The translations under genes were made by a program, and so were the position numbers. A DNA stretch of 64,000 nucleotides from Enterobacteriaceae bacterium UBA5654 (GTDB taxonomy: Bacteria > Pseudomonadota > Gammaproteobacteria > Enterobacterales > Enterobacteriaceae): contig DIJC01000004.1 in NCBI GenBank assembly GCA_002421005.1, forward strand, positions 310,001-374,000. The letters run 5' to 3'. This document shows, piece by piece, positions 26,507 through 33,977 of the stretch (its first letter is position 1; the number at the start of each line of letters is the position of its first letter). Below the pieces are notes generated by a model. The model made no database searches and was not told the DNA's origin. It saw only the letters and a list, made by a program, of their open reading frames with translations.

Positions 26507-26556
26507 TGAAAGTGTCTCCTCCCTGGAGAAAAACGCCGCGCAATATGCCTCTTTTT

Positions 26557-26570
26557 TTGATCTACATCAA
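26557..26570. promoter_or_regulatory. FNR box between ortT and yncL
   Basis: TTGATCTACATCAA matches the FNR consensus TTGAT-N4-ATCAA at all ten defined bases. A -10-like TAGAAT at 26602-26607 on the plus strand would put the box about 50 bp upstream of a yncL transcript start. It is also 51 bp upstream of the ortT ATG in the other direction. Confidence 0.72.
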
Positions 26571-26695
26571 GTTTTTCTGGCGCAATTTCCCAAACTCAAA
26601 CTAGAATCAAATCTGCGCCCGTCAGGACTGCGGATAGTGTAGTCGCCGTTTTCGCGCGCAATCTACCATTGGGGTCAAACTTTTGAGGTAACGTT

Positions 26696-26791
26696 ATGGA
26701 AGTTTCGGATAAGACTGTGGTGATGATTAACGTCTTTGCTGCGCTGGGACTTTTCAGCCTGCTTTCGTTGCGTTTTGGATGGTTTGTCTGA
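26696..26791 (+). CDS. yncL: Small membrane peptide YncL
   Basis: The 31-residue peptide (starts MEVSDKTVVMIN, ends LRFGWFV) has a single hydrophobic helix (about 8-24). It has the same length and pattern as E. coli YncL, whose C-terminus is MRFGWFI. GAGG lies 6 bp ahead of the ATG and a strong terminator follows. The function is unknown. The preserved start, stop and hydrophobic pattern indicate a real gene. Confidence 0.88.
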   Translation: MEVSDKTVVMINVFAALGLFSLLSLRFGWFV

Positions 26792-26815
26792 TGAATTTGT
26801 CACCTCAGTGACAGG

Positions 26816-26854
26816 ACGCCCGGCGGGGTTTATGCGCCGGGCGTTTATCCTCTT
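26816..26854. terminator. Terminator between yncL and the convergent DUF421 gene
   Basis: ACGCCCGGCG pairs perfectly with CGCCGGGCGT around a 9-base loop and is followed by a T-rich stretch. It lies 25 bp after yncL. Confidence 0.85.
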
Positions 26855-27300
26855 TATTCATCATGGGTAATAATAGAAATATGCCCGTTGCGTTCGAGTA
26901 TCGCGAATTTAATATCCGACAGCTTATAAACGCCCTGATTGTTACGGGCCGACGCCATAATGTCATCGCAGGAAATATCTGCCAGGCGCATTTTATCGCG
27001 CAATAATTCCCCGTTTTCGACCAGGATGACCGGCGTGCCGTCGATCATCGACTCCGCCCCGGAAATATACTTTTTAATCATACTGAACAGCATGTCCACC
27101 ACGATTAAGGTGATGATTGTTAAGGCCGCGCCGGTGACGGAAAAGTCGTTGCCCAACAGCGCCTGCTGGGTCGCCTCACTGATGATCAATAACAAAATAA
27201 GGTCGAACGAGGTCATCTGTAATAGCGTGCGCCTGCCTGCAATTTTAAACACCACCAGCAGCACCAGATAAATCGCCACCGCTCTGATTATCATGTCCAT
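26854..27300 (-). CDS. DUF421 (YetF-like) inner-membrane protein
   Basis: The 148-residue protein has two to three N-terminal helices (about 5-25, 38-55, 58-75) followed by a soluble domain. The DUF421 core is recognisable: FDLILLLIISEATQQALLG, then GTPVILVENGELLRDKMRLADIS and MASARNNQGVYKLSDIKFAILERNG. YetF-family proteins are small membrane proteins of unknown biochemical function, often linked to sporulation or stress. It is 9 bp downstream of a second membrane-protein gene on the same strand, so the two form an operon. Confidence 0.85.
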   Translation of the reverse strand: MDMIIRAVAIYLVLLVVFKIAGRRTLLQMTSFDLILLLIISEATQQALLGNDFSVTGAALTIITLIVVDMLFSMIKKYISGAESMIDGTPVILVENGELLRDKMRLADISCDDIMASARNNQGVYKLSDIKFAILERNGHISIITHDE

Positions 27301-27309
27301 CTTATTTCC

Positions 27310-27828
27310 CTACGGATAAATAAATTGTGAGAAGGTCACGGTTTCATTTTTATTGACGGTAATAGCGTTGTGGCTGGTTCCCGGTTTAAGCGGCTGAAGG
27401 CCAATCCAGACGCTGTGCTCGCCCGGCCCGCCTGCGGCGGGAAATTCAAGGATCAACGTATTCCCCTGGCTGAGCGCGCGCAGCGGCTGCGGTTGCAGGG
27501 TGCGGATTTCATAACGCTGCATCAGGTCGCCGCCGAGGGTCAGGGTGAAACCGCCTCCCGGCTCGCTGCGGGCAATCGCCTTCACGTACATATCGCTGGT
27601 CAGCCTGCCAAAACGTTCATATTCGACGGTCACGCCCTGTCTGGCGCTGGTGGCGTGGGTGCTGCTGAAAATACCGCTGGAAAACAGCCCGCCAATGCCG
27701 GCGGCGAGGATCACCAGTAGCACCCAGAAACCCACTGTGCGACAACCCGCTTCAAAACGCAGCCAGCCATCGTGTTCCTGAACCGGCTGGCGAGCATCAT
27801 CATGGACTATTGAGCTATCTTTGCGCAT
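27310..27828 (-). CDS. Single-pass membrane protein of unknown function, paired with the DUF421 gene
   Basis: This 172-residue protein is not one I recognise by name. It has a charged cytoplasmic N-terminus (about 1-30), one transmembrane helix (about 33-56, VGFWVLLVILAAGIGGLF) and a periplasmic beta-rich domain with no cysteine or catalytic motif in it. It lies directly upstream of the DUF421 gene, 9 bp away, suggesting a two-protein membrane unit. ATG at 27828 is preceded by an AGGATG-like site. Confidence 0.75.
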   Translation of the reverse strand: MRKDSSIVHDDARQPVQEHDGWLRFEAGCRTVGFWVLLVILAAGIGGLFSSGIFSSTHATSARQGVTVEYERFGRLTSDMYVKAIARSEPGGGFTLTLGGDLMQRYEIRTLQPQPLRALSQGNTLILEFPAAGGPGEHSVWIGLQPLKPGTSHNAITVNKNETVTFSQFIYP

Positions 27829-27882
27829 CGATCATCCTGTTAACATGTCCGGGGATAATCAAAGTATGGCTTACCGGCAGGT

Positions 27883-27910
27883 GGACGAGGCGCTTTTTTT
27901 CGCCTCGTCC
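27883..27910. terminator. Hairpin between patD and the downstream membrane-protein gene
   Basis: GGACGAGGCG pairs with CGCCTCGTCC around a T-rich loop, 7 bp past the patD stop. The stem is strong, but there is no T run after it on the minus strand. Confidence 0.6.
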
Positions 27911-27917
27911 GGGAGGG

Positions 27918-29342
27918 TTAATGCTTGATCATCACATGGCGCACGACGGTGTAATCTTCCAGCCCGTACAGCGACATATCTTTGCCATAGCCGGAAAGTT
28001 TTTGCCCGCCGTGGGGCATTTCGCTGACCAGCATAAAGTGCGTGTTAACCCAGGTGCAGCCGTATTGCAGGCGGGCGCTGAGGCGGTGCGCGCGCCCGAC
28101 ATCGCGGGTCCAGACTGACGAGGCCAGGCCGTACTGCGAATCGTTGGCCCACGCCAGCACCTGATCTTCATCGTCAAAGGCGGTGACGCTGACCACCGGG
28201 CCAAACACTTCGCGCTGTACAATTTCGTCTTCCTGCCTGGCTCCCGCCAGCAGCGTTGGCTGGAAGTAATAGCCTTTGCCTTCCGCTTTGCTGCCGCCGG
28301 TAACCACCCGGATGTGGCTCAGTGCTTTGGCCTTTTCCACCGCCTCGCTGACCCGATCCAGATGCGCCTGCGAACTTAGCGGCCCCAGTTCAGTGGTTTC
28401 CTCTTCCGGCGGGCCGATCTTCAGACTGGCCACCGCCGCGCCCAGCTTTTCGACCAGCGCATCATAAATGCCCTTCTGAGCGTAGATCCGGCAGGCGGCG
28501 GTACAGTCCTGCCCGGCATTGTAATAGCCAAAGGTACGCACGCCTTCCACCACCGCGTCGAGGTCGGCATCGTCAAAGACGATCACCGGCGCTTTCCCGC
28601 CCAGCTCCATATGGGTGCGTTTTACCGATGAGGCGGTATGGCTGATGATATGCTGCCCGGTGGCAATCGAGCCGGTCAGCGATACCATCCGCACTTTTTC
28701 ATGACCGGTCAGCGGATCGCCCACCGTTTTGCCACGTCCGAACAGGACGTTCAGCACCCCCGCCGGGAAAATATCTTTTGCCAGTTCCGCCAGGGCCAGC
28801 GCGGTCAGCGGCGTGATTTCCGACGGTTTGATCACCACGCAGTTGCCAGCGGCCAGCGCCGGAGCCAGTTTCCACGCCGCCATCATCAGCGGATAGTTCC
28901 ACGGCGCAATCGAGGCCACCACACCTACCGGGTCGCGGCGGATCATCGAGGTATGTCCTTCCAGATACTCCCCGGCCGCCAGACCATTCAGGCAGCGGGC
29001 GGCCCCGGCAAAGAAGCGGAATACGTCCACCACCGCCGGGATCTCATCCCCCAGCACGCAGTGCAGCGGCTTACCGCAGTTTTGCGACTCCAGTCGGGCG
29101 AGGCTTTCGGCATTCTGTTCAATGACATCGGCCAGTTCAAGCAGGCACCCGGCACGGACTTTTGGCGTGGTCTGCCCCCAGCCATCAAACGCTTGCGCGG
29201 CGGCATTCACTGCCGCATCAACCTGTGCCGCCGACGCTTCGGCAATCTCCAGCAGCGCCTCGCCGGTGGCCGGGTTGTACACCGTCTGCTTCTCGCCTTC
29301 ACCCGCCACCAGTTCGCCATTTATCAGTAAATACTGTTGCAT
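27918..29342 (-). CDS. patD: Gamma-aminobutyraldehyde dehydrogenase PatD (YdcW)
   Basis: The 474-residue NAD-dependent aldehyde dehydrogenase has the same length as E. coli PatD and is near-identical over long blocks. The general-base region is THMELGGKAPVIVFDDAD and the catalytic cysteine lies in YYNAGQDCTAACR. It oxidises gamma-aminobutyraldehyde (1-pyrroline) to GABA in putrescine breakdown. In E. coli it closes the ydcSTUV-patD operon; here those four transporter genes are absent and patD lies 178 bp downstream of ydcR on the same strand. Confidence 0.95.
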   Translation of the reverse strand: MQQYLLINGELVAGEGEKQTVYNPATGEALLEIAEASAAQVDAAVNAAAQAFDGWGQTTPKVRAGCLLELADVIEQNAESLARLESQNCGKPLHCVLGDEIPAVVDVFRFFAGAARCLNGLAAGEYLEGHTSMIRRDPVGVVASIAPWNYPLMMAAWKLAPALAAGNCVVIKPSEITPLTALALAELAKDIFPAGVLNVLFGRGKTVGDPLTGHEKVRMVSLTGSIATGQHIISHTASSVKRTHMELGGKAPVIVFDDADLDAVVEGVRTFGYYNAGQDCTAACRIYAQKGIYDALVEKLGAAVASLKIGPPEEETTELGPLSSQAHLDRVSEAVEKAKALSHIRVVTGGSKAEGKGYYFQPTLLAGARQEDEIVQREVFGPVVSVTAFDDEDQVLAWANDSQYGLASSVWTRDVGRAHRLSARLQYGCTWVNTHFMLVSEMPHGGQKLSGYGKDMSLYGLEDYTVVRHVMIKH

Positions 29343-29520
29343 AGTGTTGTCCTGTTCAGATTGATCGGTCCCCTTCGCCTGATCCGTTGCAGCAAGCGTG
29401 CCAGGTATCAGGCTACCGCGTAATACTTAAAAGGATAGATGGCAACGGCAGAATGAGCGGCGCGCAGAATGTTACCGCCGCCACATTACTGAACAGAGAT
29501 GCACGGTTGAAGTGCAGACG

Positions 29521-30930
29521 TCAGCGCATCATCTGGCGGATCAGTTCGCCCAGGGTGCGCACCGCCTGCTCTTCTTTTTCGCCCCAGCCCCAGGAGGTAT
29601 TGAAGCGGAAAAAAGGCCGCCAGGCGTTGGAGGTGGAGAACATTTTTCCCGGCGCGATGCTGATCTGATGCGCCAGCGCCCGCTCGCCAAGCTCGCCCGC
29701 GTCGAGGCTGGCAGGCAGTTCCAGCCACAAAAAATAGCCGCTGTCGTTATGGTGGATTTTCACCTCCGCCGGAAAATAACGCAGCATCGACTGCCAGGCG
29801 AGGTGTTTGCGCTCGGCAAGCTGGCGGCGCAGCCTGCGCAAATGGGTGTCGTAGCGGCGGGTGGACAAATAATCCACCAGCGCAAGCTGCATCGGGGAAC
29901 TGGTCGACAGCGTGCTCATCAGTTGCAAATGCTGAACGCGCTGAGCGTGCCTGCCCGCCGCCACCCAGCCGATGCGAAAACCGGGAACCAGGCACTTTGA
30001 AAACGACGAGCAGTGCAGCACCCGGTCGTGCCGATCCCAGGCTTTGGCGGGCAGCGGTTTTTCGCGGCCAAAATACAGTTCGCTGTAAACGTCATCTTCA
30101 ATCAGCACCACGTTATGCTCCGCCAGCAGCGCCACCAGCCGCGCCTTTTTCCCGGCGCTGAGGGTAAAACCCAGCGGATTCTGGCTGTTGGTCATCAGCC
30201 AGCAGGCTTTCACCGGATACTCTTTTAGCGCCCTGGCCAGCGCGTCGAGATCAATGCCCTCTTTCACGTCGCTCGCCACCGACAGCGCCTTCAGCCGTAG
30301 CCGCTCCAGCGCCTGAAGCGCCCCGTAAAAGCATGGGTTTTCGACAATCACCCAGTCACCCGGCTGCGTTACCGCTTGCAGGCTCAGATTCAGCGCCTCC
30401 AGCGCCCCGGCGGTGATGACGATTTCGTCGGGGGAGACCGGGATCCCCTGCAACGCATAGCGGCGGGCGATGGCGTGCCGCAGTTCGCGATTCCCCGGCG
30501 GCAGATTCTCAATCACGCTCATGGCGCTGGCGGTTTTACTGACCTGCGCCAGCGAACGGTTAAGCTGGCGCAGCGGGAACAGATGCGGATCGGGAAAGGC
30601 GGAGGCGAACGGCAGCACTGACGCTTCCCGGCTGGCCTGCAACACCTCAAAGATATAGGTGTTGATGTCCACTGCTTCATCGCTCATCACCTGCGCAGGC
30701 GGCGCGGACTGTTTAGTTACCGCACGCGGGGCGACGTAGTATCCCGACTGCGGACGGGCCAGAATCCGCCCCTGGCTTTCCAGCATCTGATAGGCGTGGC
30801 TGACGGTCATAAAACTCATCCCGCTGCTCACCACCTGTTCACGCAGGGAGGGCAAACGGTCGCCGGGCTGCCAGACGCCGAGATCGATTTGTTCATTAAT
30901 TTGCTGCGCCAGACGCTGATACTTTTTCAT
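29521..30930 (-). CDS. ydcR: MocR/GntR-type PLP-dependent regulator YdcR
   Basis: The 469-residue protein joins an N-terminal GntR winged helix (QRLAQQINEQIDLGVWQPGDRLPSL, about 4-70) to an aminotransferase-like domain (about 110-460). The domain has the PLP lysine in CSSFSKCLVPGFRIGW and ENPCFYGALQALERLRL. It matches E. coli YdcR. Start 30930 (MKKYQRLAQQ) is chosen by homology; a TATAAT -10 at 30969-30974 (minus strand) would give a leader of about 36 bases and leaves an upstream in-frame ATG at the transcript edge. MocR proteins use PLP to sense amino-acid or vitamin B6 metabolites. The putative target, ydcSTUV-patD, is reduced here to patD. Confidence 0.92.
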   Translation of the reverse strand: MKKYQRLAQQINEQIDLGVWQPGDRLPSLREQVVSSGMSFMTVSHAYQMLESQGRILARPQSGYYVAPRAVTKQSAPPAQVMSDEAVDINTYIFEVLQASREASVLPFASAFPDPHLFPLRQLNRSLAQVSKTASAMSVIENLPPGNRELRHAIARRYALQGIPVSPDEIVITAGALEALNLSLQAVTQPGDWVIVENPCFYGALQALERLRLKALSVASDVKEGIDLDALARALKEYPVKACWLMTNSQNPLGFTLSAGKKARLVALLAEHNVVLIEDDVYSELYFGREKPLPAKAWDRHDRVLHCSSFSKCLVPGFRIGWVAAGRHAQRVQHLQLMSTLSTSSPMQLALVDYLSTRRYDTHLRRLRRQLAERKHLAWQSMLRYFPAEVKIHHNDSGYFLWLELPASLDAGELGERALAHQISIAPGKMFSTSNAWRPFFRFNTSWGWGEKEEQAVRTLGELIRQMMR

Positions 30931-31043
30931 CGCAAATGCTAAGCCATAAGGTGAAATGTTGAGCATAAATTATATCAGTTAGCGAAAAATAAAACATTTT
31001 CAGTAACTGTTATAAATAAAAAGAATGGATCTGTGTCTGACAG

Positions 31044-31071
31044 TTGCCGCTTGCTATGACTACCCTATGAT
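31044..31071 (+). promoter_or_regulatory. Sigma70 promoter candidate for the cio operon
   Basis: TTGCCG, a 16-bp spacer and TATGAT lie 28 bp upstream of the cioA ATG. No FNR- or ArcA-like site was obvious in the 132-bp gap shared with ydcR. Confidence 0.45.
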
Positions 31072-31098
31072 CATCCATCGTTTGTTTCGGGGTAGTCC

Positions 31099-32499
31099 AT
31101 GTTTGGTCTCGATGCGTTTCACCTGGCCAGAATTCAGTTCGCCTTTACGGTTTCCTTCCACATTATTTTTCCGGCCATCACTATCGGTCTGGCGAGTTAT
31201 CTGGCGGTGCTGGAAGGGTTATGGCTGAAGACCAAAAATCCGGTATGGCGGACGCTGTACCATTTCTGGCTCAAAATTTTTGCCGTTAACTTCGGTATGG
31301 GCGTGGTTTCCGGGCTGGTGATGGCTTACCAGTTCGGCACCAACTGGAGCGGTTTTTCTGAGTTCGCGGGCAGTATTACCGGGCCGCTGCTGACCTATGA
31401 AGTGCTGACCGCCTTCTTCCTGGAAGCCGGATTCCTCGGCGTAATGCTGTTTGGCTGGACCAAAGTCGGCCCCGGCCTGCATTTTTTTGCCACCGGCATG
31501 GTGGCGCTCGGCACTGTTGTTTCGACGTTCTGGATCCTCGCATCGAATAGCTGGATGCACACGCCGCAGGGCTTTGAAATCGTCAACGGCCAGGTGATCC
31601 CGGTAGACTGGTTTGCGGTGATTTTTAACCCGTCTTTTCCCTACCGGCTGCTGCATATGACCATCGCGGCATTTCTCAGCAGCGCGCTGTTTGTCGGCGC
31701 GTCGGCGGCCTGGCATCTGCTGCGCGGTAACGACACGCCCGCTATCCGCACGATGTTTTCCATGGCGCTATGGATGGCGCTGATCGTTGCGCCCATTCAG
31801 GCAATGATCGGCGATATGCACGGGCTGAATACGCTTGAGCATCAGCCCGCAAAAATCGCGGCGATTGAAGGGCACTGGGAGAATCGCCCCGGCGAAGCCA
31901 CCCCGCTGCTGCTGTTTGGCCTGCCGGATATGGAGCAGGAGCGGACCCGCTACGGTCTGGAGATCCCCGCGCTGGGCAGCCTGATCCTGACCCACAGTTT
32001 CGATAAACAGGTGCCTGCGCTGAAAGACTATCCGAAAGAGGATCGGCCCAATTCGACCATCGTGTTCTGGTCGTTCCGCATTATGGTGGCGATGGGGCTG
32101 CTGATGATGCTGATGGGCGTGCTGTCGCTGTGGCTGCGCTATAAGCACCGGCTTTATCGCTCGCGGCCTTTCCATCACTTCGCGTTATGGATGGGGCCGG
32201 CCGGGCTGGTGGCGATCCTCGCCGGATGGGTGACGACCGAAGTCGGTCGCCAGCCGTGGGTGGTGTATGGCTACCAGCGCACGGCCGATGCGGTTTCTGC
32301 CCACGGCGAGCTGCACATGAGCCTGACATTGCTGGCGTTCTTTGTGGTCTATACCTCGGTGTTTGGCGTCGGCTATGCCTATATGGTCAGCATGATCAAA
32401 AAAGGCCCGCAGCCGTTCGACGAGCTGCCGACCCACGGCACGCCTGCCCGTCCGCTCTCCGCTGCGGGCGAAGAGTTTGATACGAAGGAGAAAGTGTGA
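31099..32499 (+). CDS. cioA: Cyanide-insensitive cytochrome bd oxidase subunit I (CioA)
   Basis: The 466-residue CydA-family protein lacks the long C-terminal Q-loop insertion of E. coli CydA, the hallmark of the CioA/short-Q-loop subgroup. Visible features are the high-spin heme ligand region FTVSFHIIFP (His21), VAPIQAMIGDMHGLNTLEHQPAKIAAIEG (Q-loop start), GWVTTEVGRQPW and the later MSLTLLAF carrying the b558 methionine. It oxidises quinol and reduces oxygen to water in the inner membrane, conserving energy without proton pumping and resisting cyanide and sulfide. It is translationally coupled to cioB. Salmonella CyxA is a likely close relative. Confidence 0.92.
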   Translation: MFGLDAFHLARIQFAFTVSFHIIFPAITIGLASYLAVLEGLWLKTKNPVWRTLYHFWLKIFAVNFGMGVVSGLVMAYQFGTNWSGFSEFAGSITGPLLTYEVLTAFFLEAGFLGVMLFGWTKVGPGLHFFATGMVALGTVVSTFWILASNSWMHTPQGFEIVNGQVIPVDWFAVIFNPSFPYRLLHMTIAAFLSSALFVGASAAWHLLRGNDTPAIRTMFSMALWMALIVAPIQAMIGDMHGLNTLEHQPAKIAAIEGHWENRPGEATPLLLFGLPDMEQERTRYGLEIPALGSLILTHSFDKQVPALKDYPKEDRPNSTIVFWSFRIMVAMGLLMMLMGVLSLWLRYKHRLYRSRPFHHFALWMGPAGLVAILAGWVTTEVGRQPWVVYGYQRTADAVSAHGELHMSLTLLAFFVVYTSVFGVGYAYMVSMIKKGPQPFDELPTHGTPARPLSAAGEEFDTKEKV

Positions 32500-33509
32500 T
32501 GGGTCTCGATCTCTCTGTAATCTGGTTTGTGATTATCGTCTTCGCCACCCTGATGTATATCGTAATGGACGGCTTCGACCTCGGCATCGGCATTCTTTTT
32601 CCCGCCACCCGGGATGCTGAAGACCGCGACGTGATGGTCAACAGCGTCGCGCCGGTGTGGGACGGCAACGAAACCTGGCTGGTGCTGGGCGGTGCGGGAC
32701 TGTTCGGCGCGTTTCCGCTGGCGTATGCGGTGATTATTGATGCGCTGACGATCCCGCTGACCCTGATGCTGATCGGCCTTATCTTTCGCGGCGTGGCCTT
32801 TGAATTCCGCTTTAAAGCCACGCCGTCGCATCGTCCGTTCTGGGACAAGGCATTTCTGAGCGGTTCGATTCTGGCAACGTTTAGCCAGGGCGTGGCGGTG
32901 GGCGCGGTGATTAACGGTTTTCAGGTCAGCGGGCGCAGCTACAGCGGCGGCGCGCTGGACTGGCTGACGGCGTTTAACCTGTTCTGCGGTCTGGGGCTTG
33001 TCATTGCCTATGCGCTGCTCGGCGCAACCTGGCTGGTGATGAAAAGCAGCAATCCCTTGCAGGACCGGATGCGCTTTGTCGGCAAGCGGCTGCTGCTGGC
33101 GCTACTGGTAGTGATTGCAATAATCAGCCTGTGGACGCCGCTGACCCATCCGGCGATTGCCGATCGCTGGTTTAGCCTGCCAAATCTGTTTTTCCTGCTG
33201 CCGGTCCCGCTGCTGGTGCTGGTGCTGAGTTTCTGGCAGTGGCGCTGCCTGAATAATCCCCATAGTCACACCCGGCCTTTCCTGCTGACGCTGGGGCTGA
33301 TTTTCCTCGGCTTTAGCGGGCTTGGGATCAGCATCTGGCCGCATATTATTCCGCCCTCCATCACCCTGTGGCAGGCGGCGGCACCGCCGCAGAGCCAGGG
33401 CTTTATGCTGGTGGGCGCGCTGCTGATCATTCCGGTGATTCTGGGCTATACGTTCTGGAGCTACTACGTTTTCCGCGGCAAGGTCCGCCACGGGGAGGGG
33501 TATCACTGA
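32499..33509 (+). CDS. cioB: Cyanide-insensitive cytochrome bd oxidase subunit II (CioB)
   Basis: The 336-residue CydB-family protein has about eight helices and the conserved early block MYIVMDGFDLGIGILFP and NSVAPVWDGNETWLVLGG. ATG 32499 overlaps the cioA stop (TGATG) and has AAGGAG 8 bp upstream. An in-frame GTG one codon earlier is less likely. It forms the non-catalytic half of the heterodimer. The 336-residue size matches Pseudomonas-type CioB more than E. coli CydB (379). Confidence 0.92.
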   Translation: MGLDLSVIWFVIIVFATLMYIVMDGFDLGIGILFPATRDAEDRDVMVNSVAPVWDGNETWLVLGGAGLFGAFPLAYAVIIDALTIPLTLMLIGLIFRGVAFEFRFKATPSHRPFWDKAFLSGSILATFSQGVAVGAVINGFQVSGRSYSGGALDWLTAFNLFCGLGLVIAYALLGATWLVMKSSNPLQDRMRFVGKRLLLALLVVIAIISLWTPLTHPAIADRWFSLPNLFFLLPVPLLVLVLSFWQWRCLNNPHSHTRPFLLTLGLIFLGFSGLGISIWPHIIPPSITLWQAAAPPQSQGFMLVGALLIIPVILGYTFWSYYVFRGKVRHGEGYH

Positions 33510-33628
33510 TGTTGCTGAAACGCCTGTTCTGGCTGGCGATCATCTGGGGCGGCAGCGTGCTGGCCCTGGCGCTGGTCGGCATGTTCTTCCGCCTGTTGAT
33601 GTCGGCGGCCGGTTTTAAATCTCACTAA
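33509..33628 (+). CDS. DUF2474 small subunit of the cio oxidase (CydX-like)
   Basis: This 39-residue single-helix peptide starts MLLKRLFWLAIIWGGSV and ends GFKSH. It starts inside the cioB stop (TGATG), so it is translated with the oxidase. It fits the DUF2474 family, which is found almost only downstream of cioAB-type operons and is thought to play the CydX-like stabilising role. GGGGAGGGG lies ahead of the ATG. Confidence 0.85.
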   Translation: MLLKRLFWLAIIWGGSVLALALVGMFFRLLMSAAGFKSH

Positions 33629-33977
33629 ACGCCAGGTGGGGTTTTACCCTCTCCCTGACCCTCTCCCGGAGGGAGAGGGAACTGACCGAGTGCGGGTGAC
33701 GCCCGGCGTCGGTTTTTGCCCTAACTGACCGGGCGCGGGGTGACATCCGGCGTCGGTTTTCTCCCTAACTGACCGGGCGCGGGATAATGTCCGGTGTCGC
33801 TTTTCTCCCTAACTGACCGAGTGCGGGGTGACATCCGGCGTCGCTTTTCTCCCTAACTGACCGAGGGCGGGATAACGTCCGGCGTCGCTTTTCTCCCTCT
33901 CCCCCGGGGAGAGGGCCGGGGTGAGGGGGAATTGCCGGTACGCTGTCCCTTCCCTCTCCCAATCGCGCCAGCGGCCA
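33629..33977. other. 349-bp repeat-rich intergenic region between the cio operon and rlhA
   Basis: It holds no gene. It contains a GC-rich palindrome (CTCTCCC ... GGGAGAG, about 33650-33679), five tandem 43-44 bp units at 33680-33898, and a second palindrome of the same type (33893-33920) that leads into GGGGTGAGGGGG. The two flanking palindromes are of the common enterobacterial CCCTCTCCC/GGGAGAGGG extragenic type. Confidence 0.85.
33680..33898. repeat. Five tandem 44-bp repeats
   Basis: Unit boundaries are 33680-33722 (43 bp), 33723-33766, 33767-33810, 33811-33854 and 33855-33898. Each begins AACTGACCG and ends TTTTCTCCCT (TTTTTGCCCT in the first), with a few substitutions between units, alternating GTGACATCC and ATAATGTCC/ATAACGTCC variants in the middle. 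The array lies between two palindromes. Confidence 0.9.

Noticed and set aside
26283..26543. An 86-codon minus-strand frame covering the region after srfC
   Set aside because: It runs in a different frame across the well-conserved 57-residue OrtT gene and has no recognisable sequence.
33650..33935. Possible CRISPR array in the 44-bp repeats
   Set aside because: The units abut directly with no unique spacers between them, and no cas genes are present.
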